A stretch of DNA of 64,000 nt from Pseudophaeomoniella oleicola (Eukaryota > Ascomycota > Eurotiomycetes > Phaeomoniellales > Phaeomoniellaceae). The notes under the pieces were generated by a model. It was not told where the DNA came from. It made no database searches and worked only from the letters and a program-made list of their open reading frames with translations. Position 1 is the first letter of the stretch; every line of letters starts with the position of its first letter. Where the stretch lies: NCBI GenBank assembly GCA_003868215.1, contig QWDQ01000029.1, forward strand, positions 248,001-312,000. Direction: 5' to 3'. Shown here piece by piece: positions 34,921 to 47,030 of the stretch. The translations under genes were made by a program, and so were the position numbers.

Positions 34921-35765
34921 ATGGATGCCTACACATTCCCCGATTATCGCTTGAAGAAGAAGATGGATGACTCCTCTAAAACACCGCTGCTACTGGTCGC
35001 TTGTGGTTCCTTTTCGCCCATTACTTTCCTGCACCTCCGCATGTTCGTCATGGCCGCCGATTATGTCAAGTTTAGCACGGAATTCGAAATCATTGGTGGC
35101 TACCTCTCACCCGTCTCCGATGCTTACAAGAAGGCTGGTCTAGCGAGCGCAGAACACAGGTAGGCTGATGATTGCCACGCCTCTGTAGAACCATGTGCTG
35201 ACGGATTCTGTCCAGAGTTGCAATGTGCCAATTGGCGATTGATCGTGCATCGAATTGGTTGACGGTTGATCCATGGGAAGCCGAGCAGAAAGAGTATCAG
35301 CCGACTGCTCTTGTGCTTGATCATTTTGATCACGAAATCAACGTACTTCGTGGAGGCGTCGAGACCGACGACGGCAAAAAGAAGCAGGTCCGAATTGCCC
35401 TTCTTGCTGGTGCCGATCTGATTCAGACCATGTCCACCCCTGGCGTCTGGTCAGCCAAGGATCTCGATCATATCCTAGGAAGGTACGGTACATTCATCGT
35501 TGAAAGATCAGGAACCGATATCGACGAGGCACTTTCAACATTGCAACAATGGAAGGATAATATCCACGTGATTCAGCAACTCATCCAGAACGACGTCAGC
35601 AGCACCAAGATACGCCTCTTTCTTAGAAGACAAATGAGTGTGCAGTATCTCATTCCTGCTCCTGTCATCGAGTATATCGAGCAGAACCACTTATATCAAG
35701 ACGATCCGGCCAACGTCAGCTCTCTCTCGGTTGATAAGGGTAAGACCAAGGAGACGCAAAGCTGA
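34921..35765 (+). CDS. NMA1: nicotinamide/nicotinate mononucleotide adenylyltransferase
   Basis: Exons 34921-35159 and 35216-35765 (56-nt intron) encode 262 aa. The enzyme joins NMN or NaMN with ATP to form NAD or deamido-NAD, the last shared step of NAD synthesis and salvage. The nucleotidyltransferase motif GSFSPITFLHLR (29-40) replaces the classic GxFxPxHxxH with T-F-L-H, as in eukaryotic NMNATs. SNWLTVDPWEAEQ, ALLAGADLIQT and the C-terminal NDVSSTKIRLFLRR (ISSTxxR ATP-binding motif) are present. The splice joins AEHR to VAMCQLA. It is shorter at the N terminus than yeast Nma1 but typical for filamentous fungi. The yeast symbol is used by homology; NMA2 would be equally apt. Confidence 0.96.
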
Positions 35766-36347
35766 TGGAGTTAAAACATTATATACGATCTGATTTTATT
35801 ATCTACTCTACGGCCATCTTCGCACTAGCACCTTGGGCTCCCTTCTCACGCTATAGCCTGAAACTTTTGGCGGCCTTGCATACGAACCGATTCTTTGTGG
35901 GACTTCTTTCAACTGGAAAATACGGAGCAATGCTACAGTCTCGCGCAGCCTAGTAATGGCGACAAACGGTCGTGTGTTAAGGTGGAAATATGGACCACCG
36001 GTCTACCGTGGAGCGCTAGAGTCCGTTTGAGGCTCAGTGGATGCAATATATAAGAGATGGGAGTCCCTAACCGCAGTCATTTGGACACTATGATGTCGGT
36101 TGCGTTGGATCGTTATGTCCTAGTTGGAGGGGCCTTGTAAGACCGAGAAATTATCCTTCCATGTCTAATCTCATCATGGGAGTGACAACTGGCAAAGGAA
36201 GTCTGAGCTGTTTTTGGAAGACTACGGATTCGGCTTATACCTCGCTCGCTATTTTGCGATATATGCTCCCGTGGCGTCGTTTTGAGACCAAGGGTAGTCG
36301 GTTTCTGCAAGGATACTAGTCGTCGGAAGCAATTTCAGAAATTGTGG
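35766..36347. other. convergent intergenic region
   Basis: 582 bp between the adenylyltransferase and the FMN-binding protein gene. No supported gene. Confidence 0.5.
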
Positions 36348-37142
36348 TTACAGCTCTGACTTGACCACGGTGCTCGCGTATGACTCTGCGCCTTGCGATC
36401 TTCCGTTCACTGCTTCAACCAGATACTCTGGAACAGTGTCTACCTTTCCAAATCCGGTCTTGATGGGGGCACCCAAAGCCTCCCACACGGGTACAACACC
36501 AGTCCAAATACTTCCTGTCAGCTCTTCTTTCTCGGTATCCTTGGCATCATCCCTCGGCCCGCCAGTGCGAATCTTGCCACTCCCCGCGACAATTCTTACT
36601 TTGAGAATAGACGTGCTTGTCATCTCAGCACTGTCGGGAGGCGTGCGTGTATTTTCCCAGCGGTTCGGGACAACTTTATTTGTGATAAGCTTCATTGCAT
36701 AGAGCTTTTCTGGATCATCCGTCACTACTGTCGCATAGCCCTGGAGCACGGCCGATCGGTAGTTATAGTCGTGGGTGTTCGGGGTCAACGAAAGCACAAG
36801 ACCGTCAACTTTGGTGGCTGCAATCGTGATTGGAAGCCCTTCAGTCTTCCCGGGATCCTTGGAACCGCGGGCTGTATTCATGATTCTGCTGCTGACGTAG
36901 CCATGAAGATAGAGGTCCAGGGGGTCTTCAATGCTTGCACTAGGATACTCGAATGATCCCATTTGACCGATCATTGGCAGCGTAGCTGGAAAAGGATCAT
37001 CCGCTGATGGAATGAAGGAGATGTGGAGGACGGAGCAGCTGTTGACGATTTCGTGGATAGTCCCAATGTCATAAGTTCCACGGATCTTGTAACGGTTCAT
37101 TGTTGTCCCAAGTGTTTTGGGATACGTTAGATTGCGACCCAT
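36348..37142 (-). CDS. FMN-binding split-barrel protein (pyridoxamine 5'-phosphate oxidase-like)
   Basis: Single exon, 264 aa. The N terminus YKIRGTYDIGTIHEIVNSC, the segment LHISFIPSADDPFP and DLYLHGYVSSRI match the family of flavin-nucleotide-binding, PNPOx-like proteins. The later SAVLQGYATVV and NKVVPNRWENTR are also characteristic. These proteins fold as an FMN-binding split barrel; in fungi their substrates are mostly unknown, so a B6-oxidase role should not be assumed. No signal peptide or membrane segment. It is divergent from ICP55, 487 bp away. Confidence 0.85.
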   Translation of the reverse strand: MGRNLTYPKTLGTTMNRYKIRGTYDIGTIHEIVNSCSVLHISFIPSADDPFPATLPMIGQMGSFEYPSASIEDPLDLYLHGYVSSRIMNTARGSKDPGKTEGLPITIAATKVDGLVLSLTPNTHDYNYRSAVLQGYATVVTDDPEKLYAMKLITNKVVPNRWENTRTPPDSAEMTSTSILKVRIVAGSGKIRTGGPRDDAKDTEKEELTGSIWTGVVPVWEALGAPIKTGFGKVDTVPEYLVEAVNGRSQGAESYASTVVKSEL

Positions 37143-37629
37143 GGTTGCAGCCGTTGGACTTGACGGTTCTCGAATGCTTCAGCTGTATAGTTGAATCGAG
37201 TGAGTGCGCAGTACCACGTGCGTGAAACACTACAATGCAAATATATGATGTGAACCAGTTCCAACGTGCAGCGGAGCGTAGAAAGGGGGATGACATGATA
37301 TAGATATGAAGAACTATGGATTACTTCCTCTCCGATTAGAGATTGCTCTACCGCCTTTGACGCTGGTGGCGTTGATAGGCTCTCATGTTCAACTAGACAG
37401 CGCCATCATTGATGCTTATCGTTATCAGGTTATCAATATCTCCTAGGCCGTGTCTGCTTCCCCAAAGAAGCATCTCGATGCGGAGACTGCTCGAGTCTCC
37501 AAAGGAAGCCAACGCCAACGCCAACTCCAACTCCGCATTTTCCCTCGCATGTGGATGACTTCTCGCGCATTGCAATAATTAGTACCATTGCTTACTTATC
37601 CTATTGTAGGAAGAGCATCGGAGCTGGTC
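37143..37629. promoter_or_regulatory. divergent promoter region (FMN-binding protein / ICP55)
   Basis: 487 bp between start codons. It contains a short tandem CCAACG/CCAACT run near 37508-37531. The ICP55 frame is open upstream of 37630 but has no ATG there. Confidence 0.5.
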
Positions 37630-39180
37630 ATGTCAATTAGAAGGCCGTTATGCGAGGCCATACGATTGACCGCTCGACCATGCATTAAAGCAGCAGCTAG
37701 TCGAGCTGCCTCGCGGCGTGCACCGTTTACCGCATGTCGGAGTTATGCTACCGTTCATGCGGCCGATTATGCTTTTGGGCAACCTGTGCATGAAACTCAT
37801 CCTCATTTACTGAAGCCTGGTGAACGTAAGAGACTTTGTACGGTATTTGTGGCTGTCCCCTGACCTGCGTTAGTCACTCCCGGCATCACAGCGCTCGAGT
37901 ATGCGCAGAGAAGATCTCGCCTCGCAGCCAAACTCCCAGACAGAGCAATTGCAATAGTTGCTGCATCAGACATCAAATACCGATCTGGAGGTGTCTTCTA
38001 CGAGTTTCACCAGGACCCAGACTTCTTTTACCTGACAGGGTTCAACGAACCGGAAGCTCTAGCTGTCATTGCGAAAGGCGAGGTCGACGACCATATCTTC
38101 CATCTTTATGTCCGTGAGAAGGACCCGAAAGCCGAAATCTGGGATGGCGCAAGATCTGGTACAGTCGCAGCACGCGATGTGTTCAATGCAGATGAGTCCG
38201 GGGATATTGCAAGGCTGAAAGATGTCTTACCCCCTGTCATAAACAGCTCCGATCAAGTCTATACCGATATCACGACGCCAAACAACGCCTCGTCTCTGTC
38301 ACGGTTCTTATACGGCGCATCTCAAAGCCGCGCAGAAGGAATTGGCGCGCTGATTGATTCGGCCAAGGTTCGCTCTTTACGACCTGTTATCAATGACCTT
38401 CGAATTCTCAAGTCGGAAGCCGAAATTCAGAATTTGCGTCAAGCAGGAAAATTCTCAGGACGGGCGTTTACGGAGGCGATGCGGTACTCACCAAAAGTGG
38501 AGACCGAAGCCGCTCTCGATGCCTATCTTGAATACCAATTTCGCTTTCAAGGATGTTCTGGCCCTTCGTTTGAGCCTGTCGTTGCGAGCGCCTCTAACGC
38601 ATTGTCTATTCATTACGTGAGAAACGATGATGTGCTTCATCCTGATGATTTGGTTCTTGTGGACGGGGGAGGCAGCTATGGGGGTTATATATCGGATATT
38701 ACCAGGACATGGCCCGCGAACGGAAAGTTCTCTCCAGCGCAAAAGGACCTGTACGAAGCCATCCTGGATGTACAAAGATCTTGTGTCTCTATGTGCAGCG
38801 AGAGTGTTAAAGTATCCCTCGACAAGTTACATGAGATTGCGGAAACTAGGTTACGAGACAACCTCAAATCGCTTGGATTTGATATGTCGAGTCGGGACGC
38901 TATGTTGGCCCTTTTTCCTCATCATCTGGGCCACTACATTGGACTCGACGTCCATGACTGTGCTGGATACTCGCGAAGAAATCGACTAGTTGCAGGTCAA
39001 TGTATTACCATCGAACCCGGAATTTACGTGCCGAAGGAAGATGACGCGAGATGGCCGAAGCATTTTCGAGGTATGGGCATTCGAATTGAGGACAGTGTGG
39101 CTATTGGAGAAGATTCCCCTCTTGTCCTTACTACGGAGGCGATCAAGGAAGTGGTCGATATTGAGGCCCTAGCCCGGTGA
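37630..39180 (+). CDS. ICP55: mitochondrial Xaa-Pro-type aminopeptidase ICP55
   Basis: Exons 37630-37825 and 37874-39180 (48-nt intron) encode 500 aa. ICP55 removes one residue from mitochondrial precursors after MPP cleavage, stabilising them under the N-end rule. The N terminus is a strong arginine/alanine-rich presequence (SIRRPLCEAIRLTARP). The splice gives KPGELTPGITALEYAQRR, typical of the family. The M24B metal ligands are D329 and D340 (VDGGGSYGGYISDITRT), H419 (GHYIGLDVHD), E446 (ITIEPGIYVP) and E471 (GIRIED). All five ligands are intact, so the enzyme should be active. General Xaa-Pro aminopeptidase P is the alternative, but the presequence and N-terminal domain favour ICP55. Confidence 0.94.
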
Positions 39181-40415
39181 GGTTTCAGAAGAGCATAAAA
39201 ATGTAGACTACTGTATATCTATGTAAATATCTTGAGAGCTTCACAGATGTTGAGGATCTAGGAGTTCGCCCACCTATCCGGATCCTATTTATTCTATCGT
39301 GCGTACCTATCTCACCTGAAGTAATTACTGAAGTCACTTCTTGCAGTAACTCAGCATTGGATCAACTTGTGGGACTATCCCTCAACCGAGTCCCGCAACA
39401 TCAAATATCTGTTCTCAAATTTGAAGTCGTTCATTGATTCTTCATTGCAATTACTATGAGGGTGACATCGGGCGTCTTCTTTGTTCACCTCAATGATGCA
39501 AGGCTGCTTAAAGATAACCCTGGAAGATCTTTCTTCAAGAGGTTCTGAATCTGCCCCAAGCCCAAGCCATATAATCGGTCTCGGCGTGCAGCACGCCATC
39601 GATGCTGGATATGAGCACAACATGCACTTGCACCAGCGTGGCTACCAAGATAGAGGTCACCAGCACTGTAGCGATAGGTCAAACAGCTTGGCCGCATTGC
39701 GAATGACGCGGCGCTAGGATTTGATGGAAGCACCCGATCTGCCCAATGCCGGTCAGGCTTTGATTAAAAAAATGACGGGAACCACGCTGAGGATTGACGA
39801 GACTCTCTTGTGGTCATGCGAACAGCATTATAGTCCTCTTCCTTCCATGGTCCTTCGACGTCCTCGCATGAGCTACGGACCGACAGGGGTATCCAGATCA
39901 TCTCTTCTTCGGTATATTGTTTTCTTTCATTTCCCTTTTCTCAACTTCAGCCTTGATGGGTACTACTAAATCGGGAGGTGCCATTGCGCCATGGAGCACC
40001 AAGATGAGCAGGTCGTCCCCTGTGGGGTCCCCAGGGCTTATTCTAAAAGCTAGGTATGAAGTGGTAAGCTCTGCCTGAATTTACGTCTACCTGCCAACCC
40101 TTGGCCGGGTAGTCCGCAATATCGATGTCTGATGCTTTGCTTTCCGGCCTGTCTGACTTTATATGGGCTTGGTCTGCGTTGAAGAAAGGTCGACTAACAA
40201 GAAATCAACCCAATTTTGAGCGCCGTCATTGGACGACATCTCCGCTCAGGACAACTGCTCTCGAACGCTTGTCGTTTCCAATAGATGTCGTGCTCGTCCA
40301 ATGCGTCTGAAGTGGCACCTATCGTGTAGTATATAACGCCCTTCTATACCCGCTTCCATTGTCCCGGTTTCCACATTTGGGCTCTCTTTAACATCCTTCT
40401 TGTACTAGATGCAAA
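39181..40415. other. intergenic region upstream of the ACS-family permease
   Basis: 1.2 kb between ICP55 and the MFS permease on the same strand. Short overlapping frames exist but none shows a domain or usable splice structure. Confidence 0.5.
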
Positions 40416-42396
40416 ATGGGTGGCGAAGTTATTACTGACATGTCAACCAACATTGTTGGCGATTCTCCCACTACTACCACTGCCGATACCGCTGTCCGTC
40501 GTCGTAGTGTGGGCATCGGGTCGGAGAAGTGGTGGACTTTCGGAGGCCAGGATCACAGCTTCGTCTCAGTTGATCCGAGCCACAGTGCGCCGATCTATGC
40601 TTCCTCGTCAAGTGATATCGAGACGAATAAAGATGTTTCTGGGCAAAGCGTTTACGACGATGTTGATGCTGCCTATCTATACCAGCCAGTTGAAAAGTAT
40701 GAAGGGCGGCACCGTTTCGATCCTAACGCGACGTGGACACCCGAAGAGGAACGTTCTCTTGTTAGAACAGTAAGTACCTGATTTCGTCGAGTGCAGGCTC
40801 CTGTTTCTAACAATAGTTAGCTAGATTGGCGCATTTGCCTCTGGGCTTGCATCATGTTCTTTGCTCTTCAACTCGATCGAGGCAACATTGGCCAAGCTCT
40901 CTCAGATAACATGCTGGGTATGTGCATATTACCCCTAAAGGCGGCTGGCATAACATTGACAGCTGGCAGAGGACCTTGGGCTTTCGACTGACGACTACAA
41001 CAACGGAATGACCATCTTCTACTGCAGCTTTCTTTTCGCAGAACTCCCCTCCCAATTGATCAGCAAGAAATTGGGCCCGGACAACTGGATACCCATACAG
41101 ATGATTAGCTGGAGTCTGGTGGCTGCCTGCCAATCCCTGCTTGACGGCAAAGCAACTTTTTATATCTGCCGTTTCCTTCTTGGTCTTATAGAGGGCGGCT
41201 TTATCCCAGACATTGTACTTTACCTCAGCTACTTCTACAAAAACAGAGAACTCCCGATTCGTCTCGGTTTCTTTTGGACATCGCTCATCACGACCAACAT
41301 AATTGCATCTTTTTTGGCCTATGGGATCCTGCGTCTTCGAGGCCATGGCCCGCTACACGACGGATGGCGTTATCTTTTCGCTATCGAGGGTGCCATTACA
41401 GGTCTGATAGGAATTGTCTCCTTTCTCTATCTTCCACCATCTCCAACTCAAACAAAACGGCAGGGCTTGAAGGGCCTCCTTCGTAGCAAAAATGGTTGGT
41501 TCACCGAACGAGAAGAAGTCATCATGGTCACCCGCATCCTTCGTGATGATCCGGGAAAAGCCACAATGCACAACCGTCAAGCCATAACCCCACGCCTCCT
41601 TTGGGAGAGTCTAGCAGACTACGATCTCTGGCCAATATATCTGATCGGACTGACTTGGACCATCCCTATGACACCTGAAGCCAACTATCTGACACTCACC
41701 CTCAGATCGCTTGGCTTCGACACCTTTCAGACCAACCTTCTCACCATTCCATCGAGCGTCCTTTTCATCCTTCAACTCCTCTTTTGGACTTGGCTTTCTG
41801 AGAAAATCAACCAACGCTTCTTCATCGGTCTCATCAGCCAGATCTGGACTTTACCCCTTGTGATCGCCCTTGAAGCCCTACCGGTCAGATTTCCTAACGC
41901 AAATTGGGCTCGTTACGCAATCTCTTCGCTGATCGTAGGATACCCTTACGCTCACGCTGTTCTCGTCGCAATAACGTCTCGTAATGCCGGTACCGTCCGT
42001 TCGCGGACTATCGGATCATCGCTTTACAACATGGCCGTCCAGACTAGTAACATCATCTCTTCTCAAATCTACCGCACAGACGACAGACCGTATTACTACA
42101 ATGGCAACAAAGTTCTCATCGCCATCGCCGCGTATAACATCGTTTTGTTCATCGCATCAAAATTCTATTATGTTCGGAGGAACAACCAAAGAGACCGAAA
42201 ATGGAATGCTATGACCAAGGACGAGAGACTAGAATACCTGAGGACTACAAACGACAAGGGAAACAAACGGTACGTATCTCATTAAGGCCTCATCATTCAG
42301 ACTTACATCTATATTTTCCTTCACCTCTTTCTACTATACATTGACCCTTATGTACTGACTCCTGATCTCAGCTTGGATTTCCGTTTCGCCCACTAA
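40416..42396 (+). CDS. MFS permease, anion:cation symporter (Tna1/Dal5-like)
   Basis: Exons 40416-40769, 40821-40917, 40970-42269 and 42372-42396 encode 591 aa with about 12 membrane helices after a ~115-residue polar N terminus. [20 protein letters not shown] and [19 protein letters not shown] are the family hallmark of the first helix and loop. Splicing out 42270-42371 gives the tail GNKRLDFRFAH that ends many fungal members; read-through instead stops after YVSH at 42285. Family members import small organic anions such as nicotinate, allantoate, biotin or pantothenate; the substrate here cannot be told. The second intron uses the acceptor at 40969, not the nearer CAG at 40962, because only that keeps the frame. 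An out-of-frame ATG at 40409 overlaps the start. Confidence 0.93.
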
Positions 42397-43034
42397 ACAA
42401 ACACAAACAAATCCCGAGAAAATCGGCTTGTCCAGCACATATACCGAACCATTCCACCTCCCACAGGTACTGACTGTCCTTCAACATCTCAAATGGTAAT
42501 GGGGAGGAACGTATCTCGGAAAATGATCTTTGGGGGGGGGAGGTGCGGCGCGATGGTTTAATTATTATACGAGAAACGATGGTCGGATCCTGCTATAAAA
42601 TCCATATCGGTACGAGTATCCAGATAGGTATTAATTTAGTAGAATAATCAAGAATCAGACAGCATGTTGTAATTCTTTTTCCAAAAGGGTATTGATTGCC
42701 GGAGACGCTTCCTCGTTGGTTATATTATGGTTACTGCCATCATCGGATACTGGACCGAAGTATCAACTATCTTCCATAAGAGACGTGATCTTTGGGAGAT
42801 GTAACCGTAACAATGACGGCCAATTGTGCATCGTAAGTTACGGGTGAACTATCACGTGAGGACACATTAGGCCACATATTAATTCTCCTGACTAGGGTTC
42901 GTGAAACATGAAAGACGGCATGTGATAGCCCCTCTCGAGAACAAGATAACAGATTTCGTACACATAAATAAGAAGAAAAGAACGTTCAGACATCACTCGT
43001 TTCCCGAAGACAATTCCACAAGTTACATACATCC
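42397..43034. other. convergent intergenic region between two transporter genes
   Basis: 638 bp, with a run of nine or more G near 42532-42540. No gene seen. Confidence 0.5.
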
Positions 43035-44758
43035 TCATGAAGCCCGACCGACGGTGACGTGGGTCCCGAGATGCTTATCATCGATGTGTTCGATATGTTC
43101 GTGCTGCTCGAGGATATCGGCGCCCTTTTCGACATGGTTCGCGCCGCCGAACAACGTATCGACCTCCTCGAAGTGCACCTTTTTCGTCTCAGGGATAAAG
43201 AAATATACAAACGCGGCGAGGAGGAGGTTGATGCCGGCAAACATGTAGAAGGCGTAGAAGCCGCAGTTGTCGAGGAAGGTCGGAAAAAATTGCAGCACGA
43301 TCGCGTTGGCAATGTTTTGAGTCTGCGATGCCATACCGACGGCTTGAGCGCGCACGTTCATGGAAAAGATTTCTGAGGTCCAGATCCAAACGGTGGCGCC
43401 CCACGATGGCTTGTACCAGAAAATGAATAGGAATAGAAGGAAGACGATAGAAATGGCGACAGGTTGCGATTTAGAACCGTCGGGGAGGGTGGGTGTTTGA
43501 GTTTCGACCGTAGCCACGATGATCATGCAGACTGCCATGCCGATACCGCCGACAATGAGGAGGAATTTGCGGCCAAAGCGGTCAACGGTCCAGGCGGCAT
43601 TGAGGGTGAAGAGGATCCCGAAGGTGGCATTCAAGGCGTTGATCAGGGCAATCTTACTGGATGATTTGAAGACCTGTCCGCAATGAGCAAAAGTAGATTA
43701 ACTTGAGGTTCGGGACCACTGACCTTTTTGTAGATTGCAGTGGAATAGCTGTTGAGGCTTCCTTGACCGGTAATTTGCTGACCTGCATTGATGACGAACG
43801 CGAGGCAAAGACGCTTGCGGACTGAGCTGTCTTTCCACAAAGCCGAGTATGTAGAAGAAATCGCTTCGTTCTCAAATTGGATAGCTTCGCGAATTTCCAG
43901 AAGCTCGTTCTCGATATCATCTGGGCTGTCACGTACGCGTTGCAGGGCACGACGAGCAGCATCGACATCCCCATGGCGCTTGATATGCCTGATATCCTAG
44001 TTAGCCTGGTGTATCGCGATGGTAGAAATTTGGCTTTACCAACGAGGTGTTGCTGGAATAGTTGGAAGCAAGCAGAGAATGAGGACGGGGCAGAGTAGCT
44101 GGAAAATGACGACCATTTTCCAGTCCCACTCGCCCAGGTGATCCTTATACTTGGTACAAGCATAATTGACCCAGAAGCAGATGAAGGATCCGACTGAGTA
44201 GAAGAGCTGCCAGAAAGTCATGATCTTTCCACGAATCTCAGCGGGTGCAAGTTCGCCGATATAGACGGGGCCGGCAGCTGACATTATCGCTTAGTTTGTG
44301 ACTTTCTTTGATATAACGCAGTCAATATGACTCACTCAAAGCAAGACCTTGCCCAAAACCAAGAATCGTGCGAGCACCAATGAAGACGCCCAAATGTCCT
44401 TTCGGTGACCAAGCTTGGATGAAGGTGGAAATAGCGACCAAGAGACATCCGAGTCCCATTCCAACCTTGCGACCGAAATAATCCGCAACGGGACCGGCAA
44501 CGAACCAACCGCTGACGATGGCGCCGACGGTGTATGTGGTGTTGATCACACCAATCTCATACGAGTTGGGATTGTTGAACCATTTGATCCAATTGTCGGA
44601 ACCCTGGACCGAGTTGTAGACAGAGGCATCGTAGCCATACAAGACCATACATGATGCAGCGACCATTGAGATGTACCTGGAGAATGGAGTCAATTTCATG
44701 TAACGGAGGGCGGTTCACGATCCTACCAGTTGTACACACGAGTACGAGAGACATCCAT
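43035..44758 (-). CDS. MFS sugar transporter (hexose/STL1-type)
   Basis: Five exons (44758-44727, 44676-44336, 44277-44040, 43988-43724, 43673-43035) give 504 aa. The 32-nt first exon encodes MDVSRTRVYNW and joins to YISMVAASCMVLYGYDAS, the standard start of this clade; an ATG at 44699 is a false start inside intron 1. Sugar-transporter signatures are present: the loop motif DYFGRKVG, the RTILGFGQGL helix, PVYIGELAPAEIRGK, PATPRW and QQITGQGSLNSYST. The C-terminal motif is PETKKV. The protein has 12 predicted helices and a short charged tail. It probably imports a monosaccharide or related polyol by proton symport. Its upstream region holds palindromic CreA-like sites, consistent with glucose repression. 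Confidence 0.94.
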
Positions 44759-44918
44759 CTCGACGGTGATATTGGACAATATCGTAAAGGATTCGACTGT
44801 TCGATAGAAGCCGCGGATGAGAATCAGACTCGAACAAGATCATGAAAGCGATTCCTGGGGCAGGCAGCAAGGAGAGATGTATATGAACTCTCCGCATTCG
44901 AGGCCTGCCTCCAGGAAG

Positions 44919-44936
44919 AGTCTGGGGCCCCGACTT
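44919..44936. promoter_or_regulatory. palindromic CreA-like site, copy 1
   Basis: AGTCTGGGGCCCCGACTT, 161 bp upstream of the sugar-transporter start. CTGGGG fits the CreA/Mig1 consensus SYGGRG. Copy 2 differs mainly by a TA insert at the centre. Confidence 0.5.
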
Positions 44937-45129
44937 GTACGACAAACAAACGAGAATGCGATGCCTTGGCGTACATGCATCTAGCTCTCAGAGACGAATC
45001 AAGGGACACAAGGCTGTTTCACAGGCTATAATCATTTCCACATCACGTTCTGGGTGCTCATAGCCGGCGCCGGACATTCTGGGGGTACCCAGGTGCGAAG
45101 AATTATTCCACCAACCCCAGATGAGAGCA

Positions 45130-45149
45130 AGTCTGGGGTACCCCGACTT
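45130..45149. promoter_or_regulatory. palindromic CreA-like site, copy 2
   Basis: AGTCTGGGGTACCCCGACTT, 372 bp upstream of the sugar-transporter start. A further CTGGGGG...CCCAG lies at 45079-45092 and CCCCAG at 45115-45120. Confidence 0.5.
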
Positions 45150-45395
45150 CAAGGTCGTGCTTCTCGAACGACTTTGACTAGCGTGCCTAGTGTCGGATAA
45201 ATACGCGAGAGGGTTCATGGTTCTCAACAACTCCGTACAATTGACAGTCTTGTTCATAATATGTGAGTGGAAGTTGGTTTGCACATCCGACACCTCGTAG
45301 GAAGATAATGCTGATCATGGGTCTCACTAGGCGGTGAAGGGGTGGTGGTCAGGGATGAGAAGTTGACTTTGCCAGAAGAAGCAACAGGAGATCTC

Positions 45396-45429
45396 AGGAT
45401 AGGCAATGCAGGATAGGCAATGCAGGATA
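45396..45429. repeat. 14-bp tandem duplication
   Basis: AGGATAGGCAATGC occurs twice head to tail, followed by a partial third AGGATA. Confidence 0.85.
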
Positions 45430-47030
45430 ACCCTTGGCGAGAATTATTGAATTCTTGTAGTTCAATCGAGACGGCTGAGGAAATGACTTCCCCAAATGTT
45501 TCATGTCCTCCCGGAGAATTCAACTTTTGCTTGCCATGTGTCGAAGCTTGGATAAAGGCAACGAGTTGTTGGCGAAGGTTTGGTTAGAGATAGAGGAGCA
45601 ATATCCGGTACCTAAGCAGAACTGGACGATACTACTGGCCCATGGTATTTTGCCTCCCGATATCCCTGCAGGAACGAGCATCAAAGCGACCTCCGATCGG
45701 ACTTTGCTGCTAATCACTTGTAGGGATCTCGAGCCCTACGCTTCATATCAGACAGAAGAACGATCAGTAACGGGAGACCTGATCATGTATACGCAGGGGC
45801 TTGTGGTGAATCTATGTGGTAGATCCCTGTGGCTTTCTAATCTCTCTACTGCTAAGAGAAGCCAAGATAGGGCTAGAGCATCGTATTGTTCTGCAGGGAC
45901 ACATGACTGACGCCTCTCATAACCCGTAATTGAGTCTCTTTCTCTGACGTGGGCGTGAGCTATGGGCATTGTTAAAAGGCCAGCCTTCAGGTTCATCAAT
46001 CGATTCATTAGGTCAGATTCTGCCTAATCACCGCGTCCCTCTTAGTATATCCTGGTAATGATAGCCACACGAAAGAATAGCTTGGTACCCTTCTGGTCGG
46101 CATTAGAAATGGAAGGTGCAGAGTAGGAAGCGAGTATCAAAGTTCCAAGCAAAGGGTTTTTCACGACGGCGAACCCGCCTCTTCACGCCATGTGCGCTTG
46201 GAGGTTTGTTAGCTAGGACCTGAAGGTGTTTTGATGTCTATGGAGACATGGTAAACTCTGCCAGACGGAATGAAACCACGAATAGTAGTCATAGGTACTC
46301 AATTTAATGGGCATCCTCTTGATGTTGAAGGATATCCATCGTCCTTCTTTCAAAGAGCTCGCATGCTTTCGATGAATATTTGATGAGCCCATTCCTAGTC
46401 AGGTGTAGGTAGAGATCCATTGTGGATGTTTGTGCAGCGCAGTACACCACTTGATCGTCGACAGCCGCATGCCAACCAAAATGCAGTGAGCAAACAAGGT
46501 CTAGTTGCAGGAGAGAGACTCAGCATAATGTTGATTGTATTGTCGCGAAGGAAAGAGAGGAATTGATCGTAATTATTGAAGTGAATTGGATTGGTTGTAC
46601 ATTTCGGCACGGAAGAACTTGATACCGGCTTCCCGCATCCTTCATCGTCTTCAACTCATCACTGCGCTCAACGGATGCGGAATGCTGGAGACGAGGGTCG
46701 GATCAAGCACCTCACATGCCACCTAAGGATTACGATCGAGCCTTGAGGTTGTCAACAGAAATACTACGATCCCTCGATGACTACTTGCGCGATGTAGTGC
46801 ACAGCAATAGTGGTCTCCTGCCCAAAGTTTCTCATTCGTCACCAGAAGCAGCCCAAGGACCTAAGTCAGTTGCCTATCTTCACCAATCACTGAAAGTTCA
46901 ACAAATTCGGGTGTTACACAGCAGCAAATAACCCGTTTCCTCGAGCTATCTTATCACTCTCACCTGACTCAACCTGAGGATTTCCAAACATCGTCCCCCA
47001 GGACATCACACTCCACCATCACCTGTCATC

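Larger units (their letters stand above)
44759..47030. other. divergent intergenic region (sugar transporter / TCO89)
   Basis: 2.3 kb. The left part holds several CTGGGG/CCCCAG-type sites and a 14-bp tandem duplication. A 135-aa frame at 45503-45910 plus has no recognisable domain and I do not call it. Confidence 0.5.

Noticed and set aside
34921-37142. NAD/flavin gene pair as a functional operon-like unit
   Set aside because: The genes are convergent with 582 bp between them and act on different cofactors; co-location is probably chance.
44322-44699. ATG at 44699 as start of the sugar transporter
   Set aside because: It lies inside intron 1; the 32-nt exon from 44758 restores the conserved N terminus.
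45503-45910. 135-aa plus-strand open frame
   Set aside because: No recognisable domain, no splice partners, and no clear promoter or coding character; could be chance in a 2.3-kb gap.
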